A stretch of DNA of 64,000 bases from Pandoraea fibrosis. Lineage in GTDB: Bacteria > Pseudomonadota > Gammaproteobacteria > Burkholderiales > Burkholderiaceae. The notes beneath the pieces are model-generated. The model ran no database searches. It had not been told where the DNA came from and was given only the letters and a program-made list of their open reading frames with translations. This document shows positions 9,168 through 18,625 of the stretch, one piece after another. The stretch is from NCBI RefSeq assembly GCF_000807775.2, contig NZ_CP047385.1, forward strand, positions 1,736,001 to 1,800,000, given 5' to 3'. The first letter of the stretch is position 1, and each line of letters begins with the position of its first letter. The position numbers and the translations under genes are program-made.

Positions 9168-10220
9168 ATGGCTGATTCCCTGCCGCCCGATTCGCCTCGC
9201 ACCGAACCCGGTTTCCCACCGCCGGGGGGGCGTCCGCCGTCTGGGGGCGGTGCCGCAGGGCGTGATCCCCACGAGGTGAAGCTGTGGGAGCGCGAGATGC
9301 TGGAAAAGGTATTGATGGCCGGCATTCGCGAGCAACGCGCCGCACGTCGGTGGAAGATTTTCTTCCGTCTGCTGTTGCTGGCGATCTTCGCGTTTGTTGT
9401 CTGGTCGGTCTTCGATTTCGATGGCAGCACAACGTCGACGGGCTCAAGCTCTGGCAAGCACACGGCGCTCGTGACACTGAACGGCGAGATTTCGTCTGAC
9501 GGACAGGCAAGTGCCCAGAAGATCAACGCGGCGCTGGAATCGGCTTTCGAAGACTCGTCGGCTGCCGGCGTGATCTTGCGTATCAACAGCCCGGGCGGCA
9601 GCCCGGTGCAAGCCGGCATGATTTACGACGATATCGCGCGGTTGCGGGCGAAATACCCGAAGAAGCCGCTTTACGTTGTGGTCGAGGAGATTTGCGCCTC
9701 CGGTGGCTATTACGTGGCGGCAGCGGCCGACAAGATTTACGTCGACAAAGCGAGCGTTGTCGGCTCCATTGGCGTGCTGATGGACGGGTTCGGTTTTACC
9801 GGTCTGATGGATAAGCTCGGGATCGAGCGGCGATTGCTGACGGCTGGCCGGAACAAGGGCATCCTCGACCCGTTCTCGCCGCAGACCGATCAGCAGAAGA
9901 CCTACGCACTCGACATGCTCGAGCAGGTGCATCAGCAGTTCATTGGCGCCGTGAAAAAGGGACGTGGCGATCGCCTGAAGGACGATCCGGACCTGTTCAG
10001 CGGCTTGTTCTGGACGGGGCAGCGCTCAGTCGAACTCGGGCTGGCGGATGGCCTCGGGACCGTCGATTCAGTCGCTCGCGACGTGCTCAAGGCGCCCGAT
10101 CTGGTCGACTACACCGTCAAGGAGAACTTGCCCGAGCGCGTGGCACGGCGCTTCGGTGCGGCCGTCGGTGCCGCTGCCATGAAGACGATGATGATGGGCT
10201 CGGGGTTGTCGTTGAAGTAA
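9168..10220 (+). CDS. sppA: S49 family signal peptide peptidase (SppA-like)
   Basis: A membrane serine protease that degrades leftover signal peptides. A Pro/Gly-rich N-terminus precedes one transmembrane segment (about residues 64-83, IFFRLLLLAIFAFVVWSVF), so the catalytic part faces the periplasm. The nucleophile Ser is in CASGGYYVAAAADKIY, and the general base Lys is in TAGRNKGILDPF. At 350 aa it is the short, single-domain form, unlike the 618-aa E. coli SppA. It ends at a hairpin (10242-10278). Confidence 0.9.
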   Translation: MADSLPPDSPRTEPGFPPPGGRPPSGGGAAGRDPHEVKLWEREMLEKVLMAGIREQRAARRWKIFFRLLLLAIFAFVVWSVFDFDGSTTSTGSSSGKHTALVTLNGEISSDGQASAQKINAALESAFEDSSAAGVILRINSPGGSPVQAGMIYDDIARLRAKYPKKPLYVVVEEICASGGYYVAAAADKIYVDKASVVGSIGVLMDGFGFTGLMDKLGIERRLLTAGRNKGILDPFSPQTDQQKTYALDMLEQVHQQFIGAVKKGRGDRLKDDPDLFSGLFWTGQRSVELGLADGLGTVDSVARDVLKAPDLVDYTVKENLPERVARRFGAAVGAAAMKTMMMGSGLSLK

Positions 10221-10241
10221 ATCAGGCGGCGTTCGAAAAGA

Positions 10242-10278
10242 CAAAGCCCCACGGAAAGTCAGATTTCCGTGGGGTTTG
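10242..10278. terminator. bidirectional terminator between sppA and the RsmI-like gene
   Basis: Long stem with arms CAAAGCCCCACGGAAA and TTTCCGTGGGGTTTG around a short loop and one bulged G. The genes converge here, and the hairpin can serve both strands. Confidence 0.75.
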
Positions 10279-10303
10279 TGATTTTCGCGCGACGTTTTTG
10301 GCG

Positions 10304-11020
10304 TTATTGGCCCAAAAACAGAAAAATCGCGGGCCGTTTGTGTAGCTCGACACTCGTCTGAGGCCATCCCTTGACCCGATGCGTGACGATTTGCTCGGCT
10401 TCCTGGGTGACGTCGACGGCGACGCAAAGCAGGGTGGAGGCGTCGCAACTCTGCAATAGCGCATCGAGCATGGCCTTGTTGCGATAAGGCGTCTCGATGA
10501 AGATCTGCGTCTGTTTTTCCTTGCGCGAGCGCTGTTCCAACTCCCGTAACCGTTTGGAGCGCTCTGTCGCATCCGTCGGCAAATAGCCATGGAACGCGAA
10601 GCTCTGCCCGTTCAGGCCACTGGCCATCAACGCCAGAAGAATCGAACTCGGGCCGACGAATGGCACGACCCGCACCCCTTTCTCGTGGGCGCGCCGCACC
10701 AGCAGCGCGCCGGGGTCCGCGACGGCAGGGCAACCCGCTTCGGACACGAGCCCGCCATCTGCGCCCGCGAGAATCGGGGCGAGGAGGGCGTCGATGGCCG
10801 CCTCCGGCGTGTTGACGTTCAACTCGCGGATGTCGATTTCCTGAATCGGCGTCCGCACGCCGGCCAGTTTCAGAAAGGCTCGCGTGCTCTTGGCCTGCTC
10901 GCCGACGAAATAGGTCAGGCCGGCGGTGACCGCGCGGACGTCTTCGGGCAGCACGGCAGGCAGACCGCCGCGGGTGTTGGCGCCCAGCGTATTCGGGATC
11001 AGATACAGCGTGCCGCTCAT
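10304..11020 (-). CDS. SAM-dependent methyltransferase, RsmI-like (tetrapyrrole methylase fold)
   Basis: A 238-aa methyltransferase of the tetrapyrrole methylase fold. It resembles RsmI, which 2'-O-methylates C1402 of 16S rRNA, but is shorter than the usual ~285 aa. Visible motifs are the N-terminal LYLIPNTLG, SEAGCPAVADPG (SAM site, as SDAGTP in RsmI) and VPFVGPSSILLALMASG. The substitution Ala-Gly-Cys-Pro for Ala-Gly-Thr-Pro marks the subfamily that sits next to maf in Burkholderiales. The ATG at 11020 overlaps the maf stop by 4 bases (ATGA), which fixes the start. True substrate unknown. Confidence 0.85.
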   Translation of the reverse strand: MSGTLYLIPNTLGANTRGGLPAVLPEDVRAVTAGLTYFVGEQAKSTRAFLKLAGVRTPIQEIDIRELNVNTPEAAIDALLAPILAGADGGLVSEAGCPAVADPGALLVRRAHEKGVRVVPFVGPSSILLALMASGLNGQSFAFHGYLPTDATERSKRLRELEQRSRKEKQTQIFIETPYRNKAMLDALLQSCDASTLLCVAVDVTQEAEQIVTHRVKGWPQTSVELHKRPAIFLFLGQ

Positions 11021-11637
11021 GCCGTCACTCCCGTCGCGCCGGGGCCGGGCAGGGCAATGCCGGCGTGCATCAGCATGGTCGTCAGCGCGATCAACGGCAG
11101 GCCGATGAGCGCGGTGGGATCGTCGTTTTCGATGGTTTCGAGCAGCATGATGCCCAGCCCTTCGGACTTGGCGCTCCCGGCGCAATCGTAAGGCGTCTCG
11201 GCATGAAGGTAGGCGGCGAGCACCTCGTCGGGCAGATGGCGGAACTTCACTCGCGTTACCACGTCTCTGGCTTGGCTCTGGCCGTCACGGGCGTCGTAGA
11301 CGCACAGCGCCGAGTGGAATTCGACAACCTTGCCGCGCATGTCGCGTAACTGCGTCATGGCGTTCTCGAAATTGCCGGGCTTGCCGATCTGGCGGCCTTC
11401 AAAGGTCGCTACCTGGTCGGAGCCGATAATGACGGCGCCCGGTTGGCGGGCGGCAACGGCTTGGGCCTTCTCGCGCGCCAGCCGCAGCGAGGTGTCATGC
11501 GGTGTTTCGCCGGGGGTTGGGGTTTCGTCGATGTCCGGTACGTCGACCGAGAACGGCAAGCGCAGGCGCTCGAGCAGCTCGCGGCGATAGCGCGATCCGG
11601 ATGCCAGGATCAGCGGTGGCAGGGGTTGTGCGGTCAT
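11017..11637 (-). CDS. Maf family nucleotide pyrophosphatase (YceF type)
   Basis: House-cleaning pyrophosphatase. The YceF branch in E. coli cleaves 7-methyl-GTP and prefers modified nucleotides. Signature ASGSRYRRELLERLRLPF is near the N-terminus, followed by the conserved VDETP-like stretch (VDVPDIDETP) and the catalytic IIGSDQVATFEG. The 206-aa length is normal. It is divergent from yceD-rpmF, as yceF is in enterobacteria, supporting the YceF assignment over YhdE. Confidence 0.9.
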   Translation of the reverse strand: MTAQPLPPLILASGSRYRRELLERLRLPFSVDVPDIDETPTPGETPHDTSLRLAREKAQAVAARQPGAVIIGSDQVATFEGRQIGKPGNFENAMTQLRDMRGKVVEFHSALCVYDARDGQSQARDVVTRVKFRHLPDEVLAAYLHAETPYDCAGSAKSEGLGIMLLETIENDDPTALIGLPLIALTTMLMHAGIALPGPGATGVTA

Positions 11638-11650
11638 CGGGTTTAAGTGT

Positions 11651-11679
11651 TTGACGAGAAACGAAAAACTATTTAGAAT
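11651..11679 (+). promoter_or_regulatory. sigma-70 promoter of yceD-rpmF
   Basis: TTGACG (11651-11656), a 17-bp spacer, and TAGAAT (11674-11679). Transcription would start near 11686, giving a leader of about 130 bases before yceD. It points to the plus strand, starting the L32/fatty-acid cluster. Confidence 0.75.
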
Positions 11680-11814
11680 TCACGGCTTTTGCAATCTGGC
11701 GCTCGGTCCCGCCAGTCTGCGCGATACAGGTTCGAACGCCCGAAAATGGCGTCAGATCAAGGCGCTGCGGGTGGCAAGGGACGTTGAAAAGCAGTCAGAT
11801 GCGCCAAGGCAAGG

Positions 11815-12417
11815 ATGAGCGTGATGAACGAATATATCGTCGATCTGTTCGAATTCGCGCGTACCGGCCGGGTGGCGGAAGGTGGCGTGCAACTTGCGGC
11901 GTTGCCGCGCATGGTAACCGAAGTGCCTGCCGAAGTCTCGGCGTCGGGGCGTGCAGAGGGGGTCTTCCACTGGCGCGCCGAAGGGGCGGAAAAGCAGGTG
12001 CTGCGTGCGGATGGCAAGCCCACCGTGGCCCAGTTCCTGACGCTCTCGGTGCAGGGCCCGATGTGGCTTGAGTGCCAGCGCTGCCTCACGCCGTACCAGG
12101 AGCCGCTCGATTCGGAAACGACTTTCGAGATCGTGCGCGACGAAGCTGCGGCGGAAGATCGCCCCCTCGATGAAGACGAACTCGAGGCGCTGGTGGGCTC
12201 CAAACATTTCGATTTGTGCGAGCTGATCGAAGAAGAATTGTTGCTGGCTTTGCCGATCGTGCCGAAACACGAGGTGTGTCCGAGTGTGCACGAGAGTCTG
12301 GCCACGGGTGAGGATGGATTGGCTGAGCCGGTCCCGGAGCCTGAAGAAGAGGATAAGCCGTCTCCGTTCGCGGCGCTGGCAGCGCTCAAGCGCTCGCCGG
12401 ACAAGGACGGAAAGTAA
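11815..12417 (+). CDS. yceD: DUF177 / YceD family protein
   Basis: A 200-aa member of the DUF177 family, found next to rpmF in most bacteria and linked in plants and bacteria to 23S rRNA accumulation. The conserved core is LECQRCLTPYQEPL with CxxC near residue 85, followed by an acidic stretch with DLCELIEEELLLALP. The start is uncertain: the ATG at 11815 has AAGG 5 bases upstream, and the in-frame ATG at 11824 has AAGGA 8 bases upstream. The gene ends 128 bases before rpmF, which also has its own promoter. Confidence 0.88.
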   Translation: MSVMNEYIVDLFEFARTGRVAEGGVQLAALPRMVTEVPAEVSASGRAEGVFHWRAEGAEKQVLRADGKPTVAQFLTLSVQGPMWLECQRCLTPYQEPLDSETTFEIVRDEAAAEDRPLDEDELEALVGSKHFDLCELIEEELLLALPIVPKHEVCPSVHESLATGEDGLAEPVPEPEEEDKPSPFAALAALKRSPDKDGK

Positions 12418-12512
12418 TGTGCGGCCGGGTTTCCGGCTCACCAAAGTACATGTTTGCGTTAGTCGCACAGGTCGGGCCGACAGGCCGACACCGTAGGGCG
12501 GCGCTCGAACTG

Positions 12513-12521
12513 TGTTAAAAT
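12513..12521 (+). promoter_or_regulatory. extended -10 promoter of rpmF
   Basis: TG-T-TAAAAT is an extended -10; transcription would start near 12528, giving a very short leader before the rpmF ATG at 12546. The same nine bases occur before acpP (16857-16865). Confidence 0.55.
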
Positions 12522-12545
12522 TTCGCGATATTTTGAGGAGTTATC

Positions 12546-12725
12546 ATGGCCGTTCAACAGAACAAGAAGTCGCCGTCGAAGCGCGGCATGCACCGTTCGC
12601 ACGATTTCCTGACCGCACCGGCGACCGCCGTCGAGCAGACGTCGGGTGAAACGCATCTGCGTCACCACATCTCGCCGAACGGTTTCTACCGTGGTCGCAA
12701 GGTCATCAAGACCAAGAACGACTAA
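12546..12725 (+). CDS. rpmF: 50S ribosomal protein L32
   Basis: A 59-aa basic ribosomal protein, starting [20 protein letters not shown], the classic L32 N-terminus. It belongs to the type without zinc-ribbon Cys residues. The RBS is GAGGAG about 6 bases before the ATG. It is followed by a strong intrinsic terminator (12783-12812) before plsX, so much of its transcript probably ends there. Confidence 0.97.
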   Translation: MAVQQNKKSPSKRGMHRSHDFLTAPATAVEQTSGETHLRHHISPNGFYRGRKVIKTKND

Positions 12726-12782
12726 CTCGGCCTCCCAGGCGACACGCGCCCATCATGGCGCTGTTTGATCGTCCGATGTGGC

Positions 12783-12812
12783 AAAAGCGGCACTTATCCT
12801 GCCGCTTTTTTT
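12783..12812 (+). terminator. intrinsic terminator between rpmF and plsX
   Basis: A perfect 10-bp stem (AAAAGCGGCA / TGCCGCTTTT) with a 7-base loop and a T run of seven. It lies 31 bases upstream of the plsX start. It would allow L32 to be made in excess over PlsX while some read-through feeds the fatty-acid genes. Confidence 0.85.
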
Positions 12813-12843
12813 GTTACCTGTACCGCAAGCCAATCACGTCGAC

Positions 12844-13896
12844 ATGACAGTCACCCTGACGATCGATTGTATGGGCGGGGACCACGGCCCATCGGTGACG
12901 GTGCCGGCCGCGGTTCACTTCGTGCAATCCACCGACGATGTCGAACTTGTGCTGGTCGGACAGCAGGAGATCATCAACGCGCAGCTCGCGAAGCTGCGTG
13001 TGACGGATCACCCACGCCTGTCCGTAGTCAATGCCAGCGAAGTCGTTGCCATGGACGACTCCGTCGAGACCGCCCTGCGCAGGAAGAAAGATTCCTCGAT
13101 GCGCGTGGCGCTCAATCTGGTCAAGGAAGCGCGCGCTCAGGCGTGCGTTTCCGCCGGAAATACCGGTGCCCTGATGGCCGTCTCGCGCTATGTGCTCAAG
13201 ACGCTGCCGGGTATCGAGCGGCCCGCCATTGCGACGGTGCTGCCGAACGAGAAGGGCGGCTACACCACGATGCTCGATCTGGGCGCGAATGTGGACTGCG
13301 AGCCAACGCACCTTCTGCAATTTGCCGAAATGGGCCATGCCCTCGTTGCAGCGGTGGACGGTAAGGATCGTCCGTCGATCGGCCTGCTCAATATTGGCGA
13401 AGAAGTCATCAAAGGCAACGACGTCATCAAGCAGGCGGCCGAGCTGCTGCGCGGCTCCACGCTGAACTTCTACGGCAACGTGGAAGGCAACGACATCTAC
13501 CGCGGCACGACCGACATCGTCGTGTGCGACGGATTCGTCGGCAACGTCGCACTCAAGACCTCCGAAGGCCTGGCGCAAATGCTTGGCGACATGATCCGCG
13601 AAGAGTTCTACCGCACGTGGTGGACGAAAGTGATCGCCGTCATTGCCCTGCCGATTCTCACCCGCTTCAAGAACCGCGTCGATCATCGCCGTTACAACGG
13701 CGCTGCGTTGCTCGGACTGCGTGCGCTCGTGATCAAGAGCCATGGCTCGGCCGATGCCTACTCGTTTGAATGGGCCATCAAACGCGGCTATGATGCAGTT
13801 CGCAATGGTGTGCTGGACCGTCTGTCGCACGCCATGGAAGAGAATCAGACTCAGCTCAGGGACAACAAGCCGGTCAGCGCCATTCCAGCGCTTTGA
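12844..13896 (+). CDS. plsX: phosphate acyltransferase PlsX
   Basis: Makes acyl-phosphate from acyl-ACP, the first step of phospholipid synthesis through PlsY. The ATG at 12844 gives [16 protein letters not shown], the usual PlsX start, and 350 aa. A longer open frame begins at 12778 but would run through the terminator hairpin. Other conserved stretches are [19 protein letters not shown]-type GLLNIGEE and [15 protein letters not shown]. It overlaps the region where fabH begins by only a short spacer and is cotranscribed with it. Confidence 0.95.
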   Translation: MTVTLTIDCMGGDHGPSVTVPAAVHFVQSTDDVELVLVGQQEIINAQLAKLRVTDHPRLSVVNASEVVAMDDSVETALRRKKDSSMRVALNLVKEARAQACVSAGNTGALMAVSRYVLKTLPGIERPAIATVLPNEKGGYTTMLDLGANVDCEPTHLLQFAEMGHALVAAVDGKDRPSIGLLNIGEEVIKGNDVIKQAAELLRGSTLNFYGNVEGNDIYRGTTDIVVCDGFVGNVALKTSEGLAQMLGDMIREEFYRTWWTKVIAVIALPILTRFKNRVDHRRYNGAALLGLRALVIKSHGSADAYSFEWAIKRGYDAVRNGVLDRLSHAMEENQTQLRDNKPVSAIPAL

Positions 13897-13934
13897 TGCC
13901 GGCGGCTGCTCTTGGCGCCCTAACCGACCATAAG

Positions 13935-14924
13935 ATGACCCAGTCCGCGATTTATTCCCGTGTCATTGGTACCGGCAGCTACCTGCCGGCGCGACGCGTG
14001 ACCAATCAGCAGTTGGCCGACGAGCTTGCTACCCGCGGCATCGAGACGAGCGACGAGTGGATCGTTGCGCGTACCGGTATCAAGGCGCGCCATTTCGCCG
14101 CCCCTGATCAGACGAGCAGCGACATGGCGGTCGAAGCCGCGAAGCGCGCGCTCGACATGGCGGGCCTGAGCGCCGATCAGCTCGACCTGATTCTGGTCGC
14201 CACGTCGACGCCCGATTTCGTGTTTCCGAGCACCGCCTGCCTCGTGCAGCACAAGCTCGGCATCAAGAACGGCTGCGCAGCCTTCGACATTCAGGCGGTT
14301 TGCTCCGGTTTCGCCTACGCCATGGCGACGGCCGACAACTTCATCCGCTCCGGCGCGTATCGCAACGTGCTCGTGATCGGTGCCGAAACGTTCTCGCGCA
14401 TTCTCGATTTCAACGACCGCACAACGTGCGTGCTGTTTGGCGACGGCGCGGGCGCGGTCGTGCTGCAAGCATCGAACGAGCCGGGCATTCTGTCGACCGC
14501 ATTGCATGCGGATGGCAGCCACTCGAACATCCTGTGCGTGCCGGGCAATGTCAGCGGCGGCGCGGTGCAGGGCGAAGCGTTCCTCTATATGGATGGTCAG
14601 GCGGTGTTCAAGCTGGCTGTCAAAGTGTTGGAAAAAGTGGCCCACGAGGCCCTTGAGAAGGCCGGATTGGAGCAGTCGGCGATCGACTGGCTGATTCCGC
14701 ATCAGGCCAATCTGCGCATCATGTCGAGCACGGCCCGCAAGCTGGGGCTTTCGGAAGAGAAGATGGTTGTGACCGTCGACCAGCATGGCAATACCTCTGC
14801 CGCTTCGATTCCGCTCGCACTCGACGTCGCGGTTCGCGACGGCCGTATCAAGCCGGGCCAGAACGTCATGATCGAAGGCGTGGGTGGCGGCTTTACGTGG
14901 GGCGCCGTGCTGTTCCGCATGTAA
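13935..14924 (+). CDS. fabH: beta-ketoacyl-ACP synthase III FabH
   Basis: Starts fatty-acid synthesis by condensing acetyl-CoA with malonyl-ACP. The triad is Cys123 ([10 protein letters not shown]), His256 ([10 protein letters not shown]) and Asn286 ([10 protein letters not shown]). The ATG at 13935 gives [18 protein letters not shown] and 329 aa, matching Burkholderia FabH; the frame is open up to 13893, where the plsX stop lies. Next gene fabD starts 140 bases later. Confidence 0.96.
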   Translation: MTQSAIYSRVIGTGSYLPARRVTNQQLADELATRGIETSDEWIVARTGIKARHFAAPDQTSSDMAVEAAKRALDMAGLSADQLDLILVATSTPDFVFPSTACLVQHKLGIKNGCAAFDIQAVCSGFAYAMATADNFIRSGAYRNVLVIGAETFSRILDFNDRTTCVLFGDGAGAVVLQASNEPGILSTALHADGSHSNILCVPGNVSGGAVQGEAFLYMDGQAVFKLAVKVLEKVAHEALEKAGLEQSAIDWLIPHQANLRIMSSTARKLGLSEEKMVVTVDQHGNTSAASIPLALDVAVRDGRIKPGQNVMIEGVGGGFTWGAVLFRM

Positions 14925-15064
14925 GCGCCCCGGCGGCCGGAGCGTCACGCGTCATGATGGGGCTCGTTTGGGGCGCTGCGCGTGGCAACGCTCCTGAGCG
15001 CGTCATGCGGGGGGCGCGACAGTGCGCCGCAATGTTTCTGAATCTGACTGCAAAACCAGGCGCT

Positions 15065-15994
15065 ATGACATTCGCTTTCGTTTTTCCGGGACAAGGATCC
15101 CAATCGGTGGGCATGCTCGACGTTTTCGCGGACAACGCCGTCGTGCGCGAGACCCTTGCCGAAGCTTCGGATGCCCTCGGGCAGGATATGGCCAAGCTGA
15201 TCGCCGCTGGCCCCGCCGAAGAACTCAACCTCACCACCAATACCCAGCCGGTGATGCTCACCGCTGCCTACGCGATGTACCGCGCGTGGCTGGCTGAAGG
15301 CGGTGCCAAGCCTGCGTTTGTGGCGGGGCACAGCCTCGGTGAATACACGGCGCTGGTCGCCGCCGGCGTGATCGCATTCAAGGATGCCGTGCCGCTCGTG
15401 CGTTTTCGCGCGCAAGCCATGCAGGAAGCCGTGCCCGTCGGGCAGGGTGGCATGGCGGCCATTCTTGGGCTGGACGACGATACCGTGCGCAATGTGTGCG
15501 CAGAAGCATCGGCGGCCGGCGTGGTCGAGGCCGTCAACTTCAATGCCCCGGCGCAAGTTGTGATCGCGGGCGCGAAGGCCGGTGTGGAGAAGGCCTGCGA
15601 ACTGGCCAAGGCGGCCGGTGCGAAGCGCGCGCTCGTGCTGCCGGTGTCGGCGCCGTTCCATTCGTCGCTGCTCAAGCCGGCGTCAGATCGTCTGCGCGAG
15701 TATCTGGCGGATGTGACGTTCAACGCGCCGCAAATCCCGCTCGTCAATAACGTCGATGTGGCTGTCGAAACCGACGTGGCTCGCATCAAGGACGCGTTGG
15801 TGCGTCAGGCTGCAGCGCCGGTGCGTTGGGTCGAGTCGGTGAAGTGGCTTGCCTCGCAAGGTGTGACGCAGGTGGTCGAGTGCGGTCCGGGCAAGGTGCT
15901 GACCGGCCTGACCAAGCGCATCGACGGCAATCTCACGGGGCTGGCGATCACCGATCCGGCGTCGCTCGCCGACGTGCGCGCCCAACTCTCGTAA
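15065..15994 (+). CDS. fabD: malonyl-CoA:ACP transacylase FabD
   Basis: Loads malonyl groups onto ACP. Ser90 in GHSLGEYTALVAAG is the nucleophile, and His199 in PVSAPFHSSLLKPA the base. The N-terminal FVFPGQGSQSVGM is the family hallmark. The ATG at 15065 gives 309 aa; the frame continues upstream to 14897 but that part has no FabD similarity. fabG follows 24 bases after the stop. Confidence 0.96.
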   Translation: MTFAFVFPGQGSQSVGMLDVFADNAVVRETLAEASDALGQDMAKLIAAGPAEELNLTTNTQPVMLTAAYAMYRAWLAEGGAKPAFVAGHSLGEYTALVAAGVIAFKDAVPLVRFRAQAMQEAVPVGQGGMAAILGLDDDTVRNVCAEASAAGVVEAVNFNAPAQVVIAGAKAGVEKACELAKAAGAKRALVLPVSAPFHSSLLKPASDRLREYLADVTFNAPQIPLVNNVDVAVETDVARIKDALVRQAAAPVRWVESVKWLASQGVTQVVECGPGKVLTGLTKRIDGNLTGLAITDPASLADVRAQLS

Positions 15995-16018
15995 GCAATA
16001 GGCAAGGGTATTTCTCTC

Positions 16019-16768
16019 ATGAGCAAGCAACTCGACAATCATGTGGCGCTGGTGACCGGCGCCTCGCGCGGTATCGGTCGTGCCATCGCCCTCGAACTCG
16101 CTCGCCAGGGCGCGACGGTCGTGGGCACGGCCACCAGCGACGCCGGCGCGCAAGGCATCAGCGATTACTTCGCGGCGGAGGGGGTGACCGGTAAGGGCAT
16201 CGTCCTGAACGTGACCGACGCCGAAGGCGTTGCCGCTGCGCTCGACGACATTCTCAAGCAGTACGGCAAGCTCGACATCCTCGTCAATAACGCCGGCATC
16301 ACGCGCGATAACCTCGCCATGCGGATGAAGGACGACGAGTGGGACGACGTGATCGACACGAACCTCAAGGCGATCTTCCGTCTGTCGCGCGCGGTCATCA
16401 AGCCGATGATGAAGGCGCGTAGCGGCCGGATCATCAACGTGACCTCGGTTGTCGGCTCGGCCGGTAACCCGGGCCAGGCCAACTACGCGGCCGCGAAGGC
16501 GGGCGTTTCCGGCATGTCCCGTTCGTTGGCCGCCGAGATCGGCAGCCGAAACATCACCGTGAACTGTGTTGCGCCGGGTTTCATCGACACCGACATGACC
16601 AAGGCGCTGGGCGAAGCCCAGCACGAAGCGCTCAAGGCGCGGATTCCGCTGGGCCGTCTCGGCGCACCGGAAGACATCGCCAATGCGGTGGCATTCCTTG
16701 CGTCTCCGCAGGCGGGCTACATCACCGGCACGACGCTTCACGTGAATGGCGGCATGTTCATGAATTAA
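16019..16768 (+). CDS. fabG: 3-oxoacyl-ACP reductase FabG
   Basis: NADPH-dependent reduction of beta-ketoacyl-ACP. A short-chain dehydrogenase of 249 aa with the cofactor motif GASRGIG (residues 14-20), NNAG at 90-93, and the catalytic Ser143, Tyr156 and Lys160 (TSVVGSAG, YAAAKAG). It lies between fabD and acpP in the standard fab cluster. Confidence 0.96.
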   Translation: MSKQLDNHVALVTGASRGIGRAIALELARQGATVVGTATSDAGAQGISDYFAAEGVTGKGIVLNVTDAEGVAAALDDILKQYGKLDILVNNAGITRDNLAMRMKDDEWDDVIDTNLKAIFRLSRAVIKPMMKARSGRIINVTSVVGSAGNPGQANYAAAKAGVSGMSRSLAAEIGSRNITVNCVAPGFIDTDMTKALGEAQHEALKARIPLGRLGAPEDIANAVAFLASPQAGYITGTTLHVNGGMFMN

Positions 16769-16856
16769 GGGGTGATCGTGGAAATTGTGTTGGATTTGCA
16801 CGGTTTTGAGCGATATTGAACATTATTTGGCGCAGGCTAACTTTGCTTGGCAAACC

Positions 16857-16865
16857 TGTTAAAAT
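16857..16865 (+). promoter_or_regulatory. extended -10 promoter of acpP
   Basis: TG-T-TAAAAT, identical in sequence to the element before rpmF. Transcription would start near 16872, 33 bases before the acpP ATG. It would let ACP, needed in large amounts, be transcribed apart from fabG. Confidence 0.55.
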
Positions 16866-16904
16866 GCGCGCACTTGTCTGAACTAACTACCCCGGAGGGT
16901 TTGA

Positions 16905-17153
16905 ATGGATAACTTTGAGCAACGCGTCAAGAAGATCGTCGCGGAACAACTTGGCGTGAACGAAGCCGACGTCAAGAACGAATCCAGCTTTGTGAACGAT
17001 CTCGGCGCTGACTCGCTCGACACGGTTGAGCTGGTGATGGCATTGGAAGAAGAATTCGGCACGGAAATCCCGGACGAAGACGCTGAAAAGATCACCACGG
17101 TGCAACAGGCCATCGATTACGTTCGGGCCCATTCGGATCAGGATAAGGCCTAA
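16905..17153 (+). CDS. acpP: acyl carrier protein
   Basis: Carries growing acyl chains on a phosphopantetheine attached to Ser37 in the DSL motif ([10 protein letters not shown]). 82 aa, strongly acidic, with a few extra residues at the C-terminus (SDQDKA). An RBS, GGAGGG, is 7 bases before the ATG. A terminator-like hairpin (17230-17270) separates it from fabF. AcpS at 29950-30480 is the enzyme that would add its prosthetic group. Confidence 0.97.
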   Translation: MDNFEQRVKKIVAEQLGVNEADVKNESSFVNDLGADSLDTVELVMALEEEFGTEIPDEDAEKITTVQQAIDYVRAHSDQDKA

Positions 17154-17229
17154 GGGCCGGCGAATCGCCTGGCTGGCCGGGGTGCCGACCCGGTTCCCGG
17201 TGCCAGGTACGCCTGTCAGCCGCAGGGAG

Positions 17230-17270
17230 CACAGGGGCGGACCCTGTTGCCTCTGTGGCTTTTGTTTTGT
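17230..17270 (+). terminator. terminator/attenuator between acpP and fabF
   Basis: Arms CACAGGGGC (17230-17238) and GCCTCTGTG (17249-17257) pair at 8 of 9 positions and are followed by the T-rich TTTTGTTTTGT. It ends 27 bases before the fabF start. It would favour ACP over FabF expression. Confidence 0.6.
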
Positions 17271-17297
17271 ATGACCCAGCAGAAGAAGGGGAGTATC

Positions 17298-18536
17298 GTG
17301 AGTCGTCGTCGCGTCGTCATTACCGGTCTGGGCCTGATCTCGCCGGTCGGCAACACTGTTGCCGAGGGTTGGGGAAATCTGGTCGCAGGTCGTTCGGGCA
17401 TCGCCAACATCACGAAGTTCGATGCGAGCAACCATCGGGTGCACTTCGCCGGTGAAGTGAAAAACTTCGATACCGAGAAGTACATTTCCGTCAAGGAAGC
17501 CCGCCGTATGGATACGTTTATCCATTACGGAATGGCTGCCGGTATCCAGGCGTTCGAGGACAGTGGTCTGCAGATCACTGAGCAGAACGCGGAGCGCGTT
17601 GGTGTGCTGGTCGGGTCGGGGATCGGCGGTTTGCCGATGATCGAAGATACCGATAAGGCGCTTATCGAGGGTGGTCCGCGCAAGATCTCCCCGTTCTTCG
17701 TGCCGGGTTCGATCATCAACATGATCTCCGGCCATCTGTCGATCAAGTACGGTCTGAAGGGGCCGAATCTGGCGATCGTCACGGCTTGCACGACGGGGCT
17801 GCACTGTATTGGCCAGGCGGCGCGCATGATTCAGTATGGCGACGCCGACGCGGTGCTCGCCGGCGGCGCCGAATCGACGGTGTCGCCGCTGGGTATTGGC
17901 GGTTTTGCGGCCATGAAGGCGCTCTCGGAGCGAAACGACGATCCGGCGACGGCCAGCCGTCCGTGGGACCGCGATCGAGACGGTTTCGTGCTGGGCGAAG
18001 GCGCTGGCGTGATGATGGTCGAAGAGTATGAGCACGCCAAGGCGCGCGGCGCGAAGATCTACGCCGAGCTGACCGGTTTTGGCATGAGTGCCGATGCCAA
18101 CCACATGACGGCGCCCTGCGAGGACGGCGATGGCGCACTGCGCGCCATGACGAACGCGCTTCGCGATGCCGGTCTCAATGCCGATGCCGTGAACTACGTG
18201 AATGCGCATGGCACGTCGACCCCGCTGGGCGATATCGCCGAGACCATTGCTGTCAAACGCCTGATGGGCGATGACGCAAAGAAGGTCGTGGTGAATTCGA
18301 CCAAGTCGATGACCGGCCACCTGCTGGGTGGCGCGGGCGGCCTGGAATCGGTGTTCACCGTGCTGGCCGTTCATCACCAAAAATCGCCGCCGACGATTAA
18401 TATCTTCAATCAGGATCCCGCTTGCGACCTGGATTACTGCGCAAACGTGGCTCGCGACATGAAAATTGATGTCGCATTGAAGAACTCTTTCGGATTCGGC
18501 GGGACTAACGGCACGCTGGTCTTCCAGCGCGTCTAA
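17298..18536 (+). CDS. fabF: beta-ketoacyl-ACP synthase II FabF
   Basis: Elongates acyl-ACP by condensation with malonyl-ACP. The triad is Cys164 ([10 protein letters not shown]), His304 ([11 protein letters not shown]) and His341 ([12 protein letters not shown]). I chose the GTG at 17298, which has AAGGGGAG 4-5 bases upstream and gives 412 aa, the usual length; the upstream ATG at 17247 would start inside the hairpin and lacks an RBS. Confidence 0.96.
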   Translation: MSRRRVVITGLGLISPVGNTVAEGWGNLVAGRSGIANITKFDASNHRVHFAGEVKNFDTEKYISVKEARRMDTFIHYGMAAGIQAFEDSGLQITEQNAERVGVLVGSGIGGLPMIEDTDKALIEGGPRKISPFFVPGSIINMISGHLSIKYGLKGPNLAIVTACTTGLHCIGQAARMIQYGDADAVLAGGAESTVSPLGIGGFAAMKALSERNDDPATASRPWDRDRDGFVLGEGAGVMMVEEYEHAKARGAKIYAELTGFGMSADANHMTAPCEDGDGALRAMTNALRDAGLNADAVNYVNAHGTSTPLGDIAETIAVKRLMGDDAKKVVVNSTKSMTGHLLGGAGGLESVFTVLAVHHQKSPPTINIFNQDPACDLDYCANVARDMKIDVALKNSFGFGGTNGTLVFQRV

Positions 18537-18542
18537 GTTCGC

Positions 18543-18563
18543 GGGACGCCGCGCAGGCGTCCC
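18543..18563 (+). terminator. hairpin after fabF
   Basis: Perfect 8-bp stem GGGACGCC / GGCGTCCC with a 5-base loop starting 7 bases after the fabF stop. It has no T run, so termination would be weak or Rho-assisted. Confidence 0.4.
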
Positions 18564-18625
18564 GTCCCGCTGACCCACGCTCCGGTGAGTGTGCCCGGGC
18601 GTGCGGCGTCAAAGACACTTCCAAG

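Noticed and set aside
12778..12843. Longer plsX start
   Set aside because: It would translate through the perfect intrinsic terminator and lacks PlsX similarity before [13 protein letters not shown].
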